16,370 bases of DNA, from positions 1-16,370 of the forward strand of contig CALGWX010000057.1 in the NCBI GenBank assembly GCA_937936215.1. The letters run 5' to 3'. Numbering within the stretch: the stretch's first letter is position 1; each line of letters opens with the position of its first letter. Under the pieces are notes generated by a model. It saw nothing but the letters and a program-made list of their open reading frames with translations. It had not been told where the DNA came from and made no database searches. Shown piece after piece: positions 6,340-14,152 of the stretch. The position numbers and the translations under genes were made by a program. This DNA comes from an uncultured Burkholderiaceae bacterium. Lineage in GTDB: Bacteria; Pseudomonadota; Gammaproteobacteria; Burkholderiales; Burkholderiaceae_F.

Positions 6340-6956
6340 GAGGCCCTGCCGCCGTTACCCTGGCCCGTCTTGGGCGGTGACGGGAATACCAGCCATTGCA
6401 AAGCGCATTGCGCGCTAAGGCCAACTTCTCGCTCGGTACGCGCAAGCCGACACTCGCGCACGGTAAACGGGCCCGGGGCAAGCTGCGCCAAGCGCGCCAG
6501 CAGTTGCAGCAACTCTTCTTCGTGCAATCCGTCGACGCGGAATCGCAGTTGCTGCATTGACAGCCCATTAAGCTCGCCGTCATCGGCGTCGGCTGCGGGT
6601 TCCCTCGGGGTCACGTCGAACGTCGGCGGCGGCAGACGAAAGTGTGATACTGCAGACGTCAACGCCTCGGCCCAGGCTACCGCGTCGCCGGTGGCGAACA
6701 GGCCGAGGGCGCGCAGACGCTCGAAGCGTTCTAACGTCTCGGGGCTAAAGTCACGCTGCTGGCGTGCTTGGTGGTCGTCGCGTTCGGCACGCAGCCGCCC
6801 GACTTCGAGGTGCGAAGCCGCGGCATAGCTATGGGCGACCCAGGCCACAGCCGCGCAGGCCAAGACGGCGATCGCCGCGACCGTCACCACTAGCCGCACG
6901 CGCGGCAGGGTGAGAAACGAATGCGGCCTTGGACCTGCCGTTGATGCGGCGCTCAT
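6336..6956 (-). CDS. PilO/MshJ-like inner-membrane assembly protein
   Basis: This 206-residue single-pass protein has a short cytoplasmic N-terminus, one membrane helix (about residues 20-42), a charged helical stretch (49-90, with RLRAERDDHQARQQRDF) and a periplasmic alpha/beta domain. The latter includes LSMQQLRFRVDGLHEEELLQ (132-151), reminiscent of the ferredoxin-like fold of PilO, GspM and MshJ. A pair of cysteines, C169 and C184, could bridge. It follows the PilM/N-like gene and precedes the PilP-like gene, with ATGA overlaps on both sides (6953-6956, 6336-6339). This supports a role in the periplasmic alignment subcomplex. Sequence identity to any named protein cannot be judged by eye; topology and gene order carry the call. 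Confidence 0.78.
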   Translation of the reverse strand: MSAASTAGPRPHSFLTLPRVRLVVTVAAIAVLACAAVAWVAHSYAAASHLEVGRLRAERDDHQARQQRDFSPETLERFERLRALGLFATGDAVAWAEALTSAVSHFRLPPPTFDVTPREPAADADDGELNGLSMQQLRFRVDGLHEEELLQLLARLAQLAPGPFTVRECRLARTEREVGLSAQCALQWLVFPSPPKTGQGNGGRAS

Positions 6957-8335
6957 TGCGGTTCCCGCAGCCAGACGCAGTAGGCAAAGCCGCGTTCGGC
7001 AGCGGCGCTATCTATCGGGCCTTCGGGTGTCACCGGTACGCGTTTGGTCTGCACGCGGATGCCCTTGACAGCATCCAGGGCGCGCTCGAAGCGCTCGCGG
7101 GCAACGAGCGCGCGCCGCAGGCCAACTTCGTGACTGACCTTCCCGCCGAGGTAGAGCGTCGCCGTTTCGTCGCCGCTGGCCGGTGCGCACGGGAAATCTT
7201 TGGCTTCCTCGCCAGCGCCGATGGCGGCAGGCCGCCGATCTGCGGCACGCCAGACGAACTCGTCCAGTACGAATTCTGGCGCGGCGTCAAAAGCCGATGC
7301 TGCTGCAAACAACGCCGGCCGCAGCTGCGGTGCGGAATCGATCCGGGTCTGGTGGATACGCCAGACATGGGCCGCGAAACGGGGCGTGACACCGCTGGGT
7401 TCCGGCGTATCGGCCGAGGCTTCGGCGCGGATCATCGCGGCGATCTCGGCGCGCAGGGCCGAGGCTGTCTCCCGGGCCAAGCCGGCTTGCACGGTCGCGC
7501 TCAGGCTGGCGAAAAGCAACGCGCCCGACACGATGGCAGCCGCGCTCGCCACCGCGGTCGTAAAGCGCCGTCCCAGCCAGTGCATCCGCACCGGCGCCGG
7601 TGCGAGCTGTGCGCGCGGCGGACGCTGCTGCAACAGTTCTGCGAGCGCGGCGATGCCGCGGCCGCCGAGATCCGGCAGTCCGCGCGCAGCAGGCAGGGTA
7701 AGCCAGCGGACGTTCGCCAGCGTCGGCGGAGTCGCTTCAGCGCTGCCGAGTAGCGAGGCCGGCAGCACGGTTTCGCGGTCGATCAAGCGGGCGTTGTACA
7801 AGTACTGCACGGTGCGCGCCAGCTCTTCGTCGACGCTGCTGCTGCCGTGACCAAGGGCGTCGTGCGGAATGAGTCGTGAGACGACGGCTAGGCCCGCGCG
7901 CAGGTAGACATGGCGGATGCCGGCAGGCGTTGGAATGACCAGTAGCAGGTGCGGCAGACGGATCCCGACGAGGCGCAGCCACCAGGACAACAGCAGCGCG
8001 ATCGTCCAGACGCCTCGAACCGCGCGTCCCGCATCGACGAGTGGCTGCAGGGATGCATCGAGTCGGTCGGCCGGTACACCCACGAAGACATGGGAATCCT
8101 CGCCGCTTCCGTTTCGCAGCGGCAGCGCCAACCGGTAGGGCGTGTCAGGAAACTGCGCCGCTAGGCGGCGCGCCGCGAGCTGTCTCAGGTCACCGCCACG
8201 CGCCTGCGGGAGTGCGGCGCGTTCCAAATGCTCTTCCAACAGGTCCACGATGACCGCCAGCGGCGCGTGTGCGCCCCCTCCCGGCAGGACCTGCAGCGCG
8301 CCAGCACTGCTGATGTAGAGCACTTCGCTGCGCAT
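6953..8335 (-). CDS. Fused PilM/PilN-type (MshI/GspL-like) platform protein
   Basis: This 460-residue protein has a cytoplasmic part (1-255), one membrane helix (about 258-280) and a periplasmic part (281-460). That layout matches GspL, or PilM fused to PilN. The cytoplasmic part has LLEEHLERAALPQARGGD (32-49), TPYRLALPLR (65-74) and LPHLLLVIPTPAGIRHVYLR (127-146), a pattern I recall from uncharacterised betaproteobacterial proteins in such loci. The actin-fold phosphate motif of PilM (DxGxxxxK near the N-terminus) is not visible, so ATP binding seems lost, as in GspL. The periplasmic part ends in a region with C383 and C453. Its start is 4 nt beyond the stop of the GspF-like gene, and its stop overlaps the PilO-like gene as ATGA. 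It probably anchors the assembly ATPase to the platform. Confidence 0.82.
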   Translation of the reverse strand: MRSEVLYISSAGALQVLPGGGAHAPLAVIVDLLEEHLERAALPQARGGDLRQLAARRLAAQFPDTPYRLALPLRNGSGEDSHVFVGVPADRLDASLQPLVDAGRAVRGVWTIALLLSWWLRLVGIRLPHLLLVIPTPAGIRHVYLRAGLAVVSRLIPHDALGHGSSSVDEELARTVQYLYNARLIDRETVLPASLLGSAEATPPTLANVRWLTLPAARGLPDLGGRGIAALAELLQQRPPRAQLAPAPVRMHWLGRRFTTAVASAAAIVSGALLFASLSATVQAGLARETASALRAEIAAMIRAEASADTPEPSGVTPRFAAHVWRIHQTRIDSAPQLRPALFAAASAFDAAPEFVLDEFVWRAADRRPAAIGAGEEAKDFPCAPASGDETATLYLGGKVSHEVGLRRALVARERFERALDAVKGIRVQTKRVPVTPEGPIDSAAAERGFAYCVWLREPQ

Positions 8336-8339
8336 GATC

Positions 8340-9548
8340 TCAGCCGCGGATCTTGCCGATCGTTTCGTAAATCGGACCGAGCACCGAAATCATGACCCAG
8401 CCGAGAATCGCCCCCAGGACAACCGTGATCACGGGCTCGATCAGGCCCTGCAGACGAGCCAGCGTTTCGTCGACGTCGCGCGCGTAGAAGTAGGCAACGT
8501 GGTTCAGCGCTTCTTCGAGATCACCCGTCCGCTCACCAACGCGCAGCATCCGGATCAACAAGGGCGGCAGCAAGCCGGTCGCTTCGAAGGCGTCGGCGAT
8601 CGAGGTGCCGGTAGCAATCGCGTTGCGGGCACGGGCAATCGACTCGGCGATCACTTGATTGCCGGCGACCTCTTGGCACAGCTGCAGGCTCTCGAGCACC
8701 GTGACGCCACAGCGGTACATCAGGCCGAACGTGCTGGCGACACGGGCAACCGCTACTTTCTGCAGCAGCGGGCCTAGCAGTGGAAGCCGCAGTGACCAAG
8801 CGTCGAGTTGCCGTCGCACGCGCGGACTGCGTTGCGCAGCGGTCGCGACCGCCGCCAAGGCGATGGTCGGCAGTAACAGCATCAGGTGCCAGTAACTGAC
8901 GACTGCTTCCGATACAACGATCAGCAGCCGCGTCTGCAGCGGCAGTTCCTGTCCCATCGTTCGCAGGAATTGCACAAGCTGCGGCACCAGGTAAATCATC
9001 AGAAAGGCAACGACGCCAGCCACTACGACCGCGACGAAGGCCGGATAGGTCAAGGCCTTTTTGACCTTGGCGGCAAGCTCGTCACGCCACTTCAGGCTAG
9101 CGACGATGCGCGCAAGGACGGCGGACAGAGTCCCGGTGGCCTCCCCGGCTCGGACCAGCCCGACGATCTGGTCGTCGAAGACCGTCGGATGATCGGCCAT
9201 CGCCAGCGACAGCGTTGCGCCGGATTCGATCCGGTCGCGCACCACGTTGACGACGTCGGCCACGGCTCGACTGGGGGCCGATTCGGCGAGATCTTTCAGT
9301 GCCTCGAGCATCGGCACACCGGCCCGCAGCAACGCCTCCAGCTGGACCAGCAGGTCGAGGCGATGACGCGAGTCAATACGGCCGCGCTTCCACAATCCGG
9401 TCCCGCCAGCGCGCAGCGGGCGGGCGCGCAGCAGGTGTAGACCGAGCCGGGCGAGACGATTTTCCAGGTCGCTCTCCGACAGCGCCGCAGTCACACCGCT
9501 CATCGTCTGCCCGTCGGCGGCAAGCGCGCGATAGCGAAAGCGCTTCAT
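8340..9548 (-). CDS. mshG: Inner-membrane platform protein of GspF/PilC/MshG family
   Basis: This 402-residue polytopic protein is the platform on which the assembly ATPase acts to push pilin subunits out of the membrane. It has the family's two repeated GspF domains. The first (about 65-190) contains LLVQLEALLRAGVPMLEAL (66-84) and LVRAGEATGTL (131-141). The second (about 265-392) contains FGLMYRCGVTVLESL (274-288) and MLRVGERTGDLEEAL (334-348). Membrane helices are visible at about 168-188, 212-235 and 368-392. Length and ending (GPIYETIGKIRG) match PilC/MshG. The start ATG overlaps the stop of the ATPase gene as ATGA (9545-9548), the common order E-G. The gene symbol follows the MSHA naming because the surrounding secretin, AAA ATPase and TPR genes are MSHA-type. 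Confidence 0.94.
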   Translation of the reverse strand: MKRFRYRALAADGQTMSGVTAALSESDLENRLARLGLHLLRARPLRAGGTGLWKRGRIDSRHRLDLLVQLEALLRAGVPMLEALKDLAESAPSRAVADVVNVVRDRIESGATLSLAMADHPTVFDDQIVGLVRAGEATGTLSAVLARIVASLKWRDELAAKVKKALTYPAFVAVVVAGVVAFLMIYLVPQLVQFLRTMGQELPLQTRLLIVVSEAVVSYWHLMLLLPTIALAAVATAAQRSPRVRRQLDAWSLRLPLLGPLLQKVAVARVASTFGLMYRCGVTVLESLQLCQEVAGNQVIAESIARARNAIATGTSIADAFEATGLLPPLLIRMLRVGERTGDLEEALNHVAYFYARDVDETLARLQGLIEPVITVVLGAILGWVMISVLGPIYETIGKIRG

Positions 9549-11254
9549 CCGGTCGCCACTTCCGTCAAATCGACGACACGCGCCACCTCGGCGATGGTGG
9601 TCACGCCTTCCATGATCCGGCGCACGCCATCGCGGCTGAGGGGTTCGAAACCGATTTCCCGCGCATGCCGCTCGATCTCACCCAAGGGCGCACGGCGGGC
9701 GATCAGATCGTCGATGGTGCGGTCGAAGCGGACCGCTTCGATCAAGGCCAGGCGGCCGCGGTAACCGCGATGGCCGCAGTGTGCGCAGCCGACCGGCCGA
9801 TACAGCGTCAGGGGCGTGTCGTCGGTGACGCCGAGCAGCCGCCGCTCGGCGTCGCTCGCCAGGTAAGGGGCGCGACAATGCGGGCAAAGCTTGCGCACCA
9901 GGCGCTGCGCCACGATGCCGATCACGTTGCCGCTGATGACCTCTGGGGTGATGCCCAGATCGAGCAGGCGGGGCAGCGATCGAAGCGCCGAGTTGCTGTG
10001 TAGCGTGCTGAACACCTGGTGACCGGTCATCGCGGCGCGGAAAGCCATCTCGGCGGTGTCGCGGTCGCGGATCTCGCCAACCAAAATGATGTCCGGATCC
10101 TGGCGCATCAGCGAGCGGATGCCGTCGGCGAAGTTCATCCGCACGGCATCCGAAAGCGAGGTTTGGCGCACCATCGGTACCGCATACTCGACGGGATCTT
10201 CGAGCGTCATCACGTTGACTCCTTCCTCGTTGCGGTGGGCGAGGATGGAGTACAGCGTCGTCGTTTTGCCGCTGCCGGTCGGACCGGTGACGAGCAAAAT
10301 GCCCTCCGGGCGCGCGAGCATCAGCTTCAGCAGGTCGAGCTGTGAGTCGCGCAGGCCGAGCTCGTCGAGCGATACGAGCCCGCGCTTGCCGTCCAGGATG
10401 CGAAGGACGAAGTTTTCGCCGTGTACCGTGGGATGCACGGCGGCGCGAAAGTCGATACTGCGGCCGGCCAGGGTGCGACCGAAGCGACCGTCCTGCGCGG
10501 CACGGCTTTCGGCGATGTTCATGCCAGCCATGATCTTCAGCCGAACCAGCAGCGCTGGCCAGTAGCGGCGGTGCAGCACTCGGACCTGCCGCAGGACGCC
10601 GTCGATCCGGTAGCGCAGGCGCACAAAGCCGGCCTCTGGCTCGAAATGCAGGTCTGAGGCATTCTGCACGACTGCCTCGGTCAGCAGGGCATCGACGAGG
10701 CGAACGATGGGATGCCGATAGTCGGCGCCGACGTCTGGCGCCGATGTCACGTCCCGGTCGCCCGTTTCGATTTCTTGCAGGATGCCGTCGATCGACAGGG
10801 CATGCCCGTAAAACTGTTCGATCGCCTGCTGGATTTCCGCCGGCGATGCCAGTCGCCACTGCGGTACTGCCCGCGTGCCGAGATGAGCACGCACCTGGTC
10901 CATCGCGACGATGTCAGCGGTGTCGGCGATGGCGATGACCAGCGTGTGCGTCTGCCGGTCCAACACCAACGGAAAGATCCGATGCCGACGCGCTAGATCG
11001 CGCGGAATCAAGTCGAGCGCGGCAGCATCCGGTGCGAGTCCGCTCAAGCGAACAGTTTCGGTACCGAGGTTCTGCGACAGCACCTCGTGCAGCGTCTCGT
11101 CGGTCAGAAAGCCGAGTGCGACCAGGATCTTGCCCAGCGGGCGGGGTGACTCCTGCTGCTCGAGCAGCGCGATGCGTAGCTGATCCGAGCTGATTAGCCC
11201 GCGCTCGACCAGCGTATCGCCGAGGCGCTTGCGCTTGCCGCCCGAACCGTCCAT
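9545..11254 (-). CDS. mshE: Pilus assembly ATPase (MshE/PilB/GspE) with MshEN c-di-GMP-type domain
   Basis: This 569-residue hexameric ATPase powers pilus extension from the cytoplasm. The catalytic half is complete: Walker A GPTGSGKT (324-331), Asp box LEDPVEY (351-357), Walker B DIILVGEIRD (388-397), His box GHQVFSTLH (411-419), and a tetracysteine zinc motif C457, C460, C490, C493. The N-terminus has two consecutive 24-residue motifs at 10-33 (R10, L11, G12, G19, L26, L30, Q33) and 39-62 (L40, G41, G48, L55, L59, N62) with a 5-residue spacer. This is the layout of the MshEN cyclic di-GMP receptor domain. In the second motif, Pro and Asn replace the consensus Arg and Gln. It has a 1-nt overlap (TGATG) with the upstream TPR gene and an ATGA overlap with mshG. 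No PilT-like retraction ATPase is nearby. Confidence 0.95.
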   Translation of the reverse strand: MDGSGGKRKRLGDTLVERGLISSDQLRIALLEQQESPRPLGKILVALGFLTDETLHEVLSQNLGTETVRLSGLAPDAAALDLIPRDLARRHRIFPLVLDRQTHTLVIAIADTADIVAMDQVRAHLGTRAVPQWRLASPAEIQQAIEQFYGHALSIDGILQEIETGDRDVTSAPDVGADYRHPIVRLVDALLTEAVVQNASDLHFEPEAGFVRLRYRIDGVLRQVRVLHRRYWPALLVRLKIMAGMNIAESRAAQDGRFGRTLAGRSIDFRAAVHPTVHGENFVLRILDGKRGLVSLDELGLRDSQLDLLKLMLARPEGILLVTGPTGSGKTTTLYSILAHRNEEGVNVMTLEDPVEYAVPMVRQTSLSDAVRMNFADGIRSLMRQDPDIILVGEIRDRDTAEMAFRAAMTGHQVFSTLHSNSALRSLPRLLDLGITPEVISGNVIGIVAQRLVRKLCPHCRAPYLASDAERRLLGVTDDTPLTLYRPVGCAHCGHRGYRGRLALIEAVRFDRTIDDLIARRAPLGEIERHAREIGFEPLSRDGVRRIMEGVTTIAEVARVVDLTEVATG

Positions 11255-12348
11255 CAGCGACCCGCTTGCGGTTGCTCGCGCAGTGTCCGCAGCCGAGCTT
11301 GCGCGGCGTCGATGTCGAATCCCGGTGAACTGCCGGCCTGCGCCAGCGCGCGCGCGTACATGCCGGCAGCCGCCTCGCTCTTGCGCAGCCGATCCAGCGC
11401 CACGGCCAGGTCGTAGGCGCGCTCGGCCCGATCGGGCTCAAGCTCCCACGCTGCGGCGAAGGACAGTTGCGCCTCGCTCCACCGCTGCTGTGATGCCAGC
11501 AGGCGGGCCAGTGCAGCGTGCAATGCCGCGGCGGCGGGCTGACGCGCCAGTGCTTGCCGCAGCGCGCTTTCCTGCGCGGCGCCATCGGAAGCGGCCGACA
11601 GTTCGGCGACGGCAGCGAGCGCCAACGGGTGGTCCGGTTGCAGCGTCAGCACACGCCGGTACAGGGCGATGGCATCGGCGGTCGCGCCGCGCTGTTCTGC
11701 CGCCGCCGCCAGGCCGAGCAGGGCATCGGGCTGCCGCGGGTCGACTTCGAGGGCGCGCCGATAAAGCTGCTCGGCTTCCTCGAGCCGACCGGCCTGCAGC
11801 GCCGAATAGGCGGCCGCCAGCGGTGGCTGCAATGCAGCACCCTCTTGCACCAAAGCCGCCGGTGCCGGTGGCGCGGTCTTCGCTTCGGCAACGGGCGGAG
11901 TTGCAGCTGCCGCCGTGGCAGCGGCTTGCCGGCGGGGCGGGGAAGCACCTTCAGGCTGCCGTTTGATCTCGGCGGGCGTCGCGGGTTGGGCAGCGGGTGA
12001 AAGGGCAGCCGTCGATGGCGGCGGCGTTTCTTCGGCGGGCGCTTCCGGCGGCGCCGGATTCGGCTTTTGCGCCGACGAGGCGAGCGCGGGCGCTGGGTCG
12101 GGGCGTGTCAGCACCAAGGCGGCGAAGGTACCGCCGGCCAGGGCGACGCCGATGGCCGCGTAGACGGCGCGGCGAAGGTGAACGGTATGACGGCGTTGTG
12201 GCCGAGCGCCGATCGCCGCGAGCAGTTCCTGGGCTGCCTGGCGCTGATCGAGCGGCTTGGTTTCCTTCGCTGCGACCGGGGCGGGTGTTGCCGTAGCGTT
12301 TGGCGCACTCGCCTCGGCACGGCGAAGGGCTTCTATCAGCAGGCTCAC
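11254..12348 (-). CDS. mshN: TPR-repeat inner-membrane protein, MshN-like
   Basis: This 364-residue protein starts MSLLIEALRRAE, the short N-terminal helix typical of MshN and GspB-like proteins that associate with ExeA/MshM-type ATPases. A single membrane helix (about 60-81) is followed by a long Pro/Ala-rich linker (82-165) and several tetratricopeptide repeats (about 172-335, for example AGRLEEAEQLYRRALEVDP and RGATADAIALYRRVLTLQP). It therefore spans the inner membrane with its TPR domain in the periplasm, where it may help the secretin assemble or cross the cell wall. The start is GTG (12346-12348) with AGGAG (12356-12360) 7 nt upstream; it overlaps the secretin stop as GTGA. The symbol is by architecture and position between mshL and mshE, as in the Vibrio MSHA operon (L-M-N-E-G). 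Confidence 0.85.
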   Translation of the reverse strand: MSLLIEALRRAEASAPNATATPAPVAAKETKPLDQRQAAQELLAAIGARPQRRHTVHLRRAVYAAIGVALAGGTFAALVLTRPDPAPALASSAQKPNPAPPEAPAEETPPPSTAALSPAAQPATPAEIKRQPEGASPPRRQAAATAAAATPPVAEAKTAPPAPAALVQEGAALQPPLAAAYSALQAGRLEEAEQLYRRALEVDPRQPDALLGLAAAAEQRGATADAIALYRRVLTLQPDHPLALAAVAELSAASDGAAQESALRQALARQPAAAALHAALARLLASQQRWSEAQLSFAAAWELEPDRAERAYDLAVALDRLRKSEAAAGMYARALAQAGSSPGFDIDAAQARLRTLREQPQAGR

Positions 12349-14138
12349 CGGCGGTCTCCTGCGGGCAGTTTCGCGCCGAGCGCGCCGTCGCGGTCTTTGA
12401 AGAAGTCCCGGCTCGGCAGTGCTTCGACGAACGGACGGAAATCGCCCGCCAAGCTGGCGTCGCGCACGATGGTCGGCCGCAGAAAGATCACCAATTCGCT
12501 CTTGGTGGCGCGGCTGTTGCGATAGCGGAACAGCTCGCCGACGATGGGCACATCGGCGGCGCCGGGTATGCCGTCGGTACCGCGCTCGACGCTGTCTTTC
12601 ATCAGCCCGCCGAGAACGGCGTACTCGCCGTCGCGCACGCGGATGATCGATTCCATTTCGCGCGTCTGGATTTGCGGGACCCGCGAGCGGACGTCGGGAA
12701 TGCGGGCGCCGCCCTGACGCGCCAGCGCCAGGGTCAACGCCACGGCGGGATCGTCGACATAGCCAGCCAGACGCGAAATGGTCGGACGAAGGTTGAGAAT
12801 GATTTCGTCGTCGTCGCCGATCTGCGGCGTCACATTCATCAGGAAGCCGATCGGCACGGTGTTTGGCGTCGAGCTGACGGTGAAGGTGGCTCCGGCGGCG
12901 GCGGTCGGGGGGGTGAAGTTGGTGTTCAACGTGAAGTAGACGAGGCTGTCGACCACCTTGATCAGCGCCGTCTGGTTATTCAGCACCGATATCTTGGGGC
13001 TGGACAGCACGCGCGTGCGGCCAAAGGACTCGAGCAGCTGGATTGCGATATCGATGGTGGTGGCGCGCAGTTGGCTGGCAAAGGACAGCACCCCAAGGGC
13101 AGGGACGAATCCGGAGGCCGGCGTGCCTCCGGGCAGCGGGTCCGTTGTGTTGGCGGGCGCCTGGGTCAGCCGGAATGCGCCGTTCTTGTTGCGCAACAAG
13201 TCCCAGCGGATGCCCTGCTGATACTCGTCGGATAGTTCGACTTCCACCACCGTGGCTTCGATCAGCGTCTGCCTGCGAGCGGTGCCGAGGAGGCGATCGA
13301 TGAACTCCTGCACCCGCTCGTGTTGACGCGCCGTTGCGCGCACCGCCAAGGTGCCGGTCTCCGGATGGGCGATCACGGACGCCGCTTCGCGGTAAAGCGG
13401 CCGTGCGGGCGGCGGTGCCGATGCCGCCGCGGGCGCAGCCGCCGGGCGCGCCGCCGCGGGCGCGGCGGCGGTTGGTGCGCTGACTGCGGCAGGCGAAGTT
13501 GGCACTGCCGCCTCCGCGGGAAAGATCTTGTCGGTTTCCCGTAGCAGGCTCTGAACCGCTTCGACGAGGGAACCCCAGAAGCGGTTGTTGGCGACATTGA
13601 CCATCTGCGTCCGGGAGTCGTTGCCCGCCGCACCGGAGCCGCCCACGGGCGAGGCCACCTGGGTGGCGATCGCCACGTTGCTGGTGACGTCGCGCTGCAT
13701 GTTCAGGTAATCGATCCGGTACAGGTGCAGATACGGTCGGTCGGGAAGTACCGTCAGCACGCCGTCCTGGAGCGTGTAGCGCATGTCAACCTGTCGCGCT
13801 ACGCGCGTCAGGATCTGTGGCAAGGTCTGGTCGGTGGCATGTAGCGTCACCGTTCCCGTCACTTCGGGGTGCAGGTCGAGATTGACCTTCGCATCGCGCG
13901 CGAGCGCGAAGAGCAGGTCCTGCACCGGCACGTTTTGCACGACCACGCTGAAGGTCTTCTGCGGCGGCAGCGCCCGCGGCGGCGGCAGGGGCCGTACGCG
14001 CGACAGCGGCAGTAGTGCCTCCGGCGTCGGCGCTGGCTCACGCTGCAGATGGTGGGTCGAGACCGGCGGCGGGGCGTGTGCACACGCTGTCAGCATCGAC
14101 AGCATGACCGCTGCGGCACGCAAAGCATGAGTGCGCAT
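12345..14138 (-). CDS. mshL: Outer-membrane secretin lipoprotein, MshL-type
   Basis: This 597-residue secretin forms the outer-membrane channel for the pilus. The start ATG 14136-14138 was chosen over an upstream in-frame extension because it gives a lipoprotein signal (LTAC lipobox, Cys19) and has CGGAG (14145-14149) 6 nt upstream; the longer version begins with Arg-rich nonsense inside the upstream gene. The STN/N0 domain is about 61-131 (FSVVVQNVPVQDLLFALA onward). A second N domain (about 136-290) is interrupted by an Ala/Pro-rich insert (207-247). The secretin domain is about 365-556, with RVLSSPKISVLNNQTA (376-391), VPIGFLMNVTP (428-438) and the VPIVGELF signature (530-537). Pairing with an ExeA/MshM ATPase and an MshN protein supports MshL rather than PilQ. 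A 14-nt gap separates it from mshM. Confidence 0.94.
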   Translation of the reverse strand: MRTHALRAAAVMLSMLTACAHAPPPVSTHHLQREPAPTPEALLPLSRVRPLPPPRALPPQKTFSVVVQNVPVQDLLFALARDAKVNLDLHPEVTGTVTLHATDQTLPQILTRVARQVDMRYTLQDGVLTVLPDRPYLHLYRIDYLNMQRDVTSNVAIATQVASPVGGSGAAGNDSRTQMVNVANNRFWGSLVEAVQSLLRETDKIFPAEAAVPTSPAAVSAPTAAAPAAARPAAAPAAASAPPPARPLYREAASVIAHPETGTLAVRATARQHERVQEFIDRLLGTARRQTLIEATVVEVELSDEYQQGIRWDLLRNKNGAFRLTQAPANTTDPLPGGTPASGFVPALGVLSFASQLRATTIDIAIQLLESFGRTRVLSSPKISVLNNQTALIKVVDSLVYFTLNTNFTPPTAAAGATFTVSSTPNTVPIGFLMNVTPQIGDDDEIILNLRPTISRLAGYVDDPAVALTLALARQGGARIPDVRSRVPQIQTREMESIIRVRDGEYAVLGGLMKDSVERGTDGIPGAADVPIVGELFRYRNSRATKSELVIFLRPTIVRDASLAGDFRPFVEALPSRDFFKDRDGALGAKLPAGDRR

Positions 14139-14152
14139 CAGATCGCTCCGAT

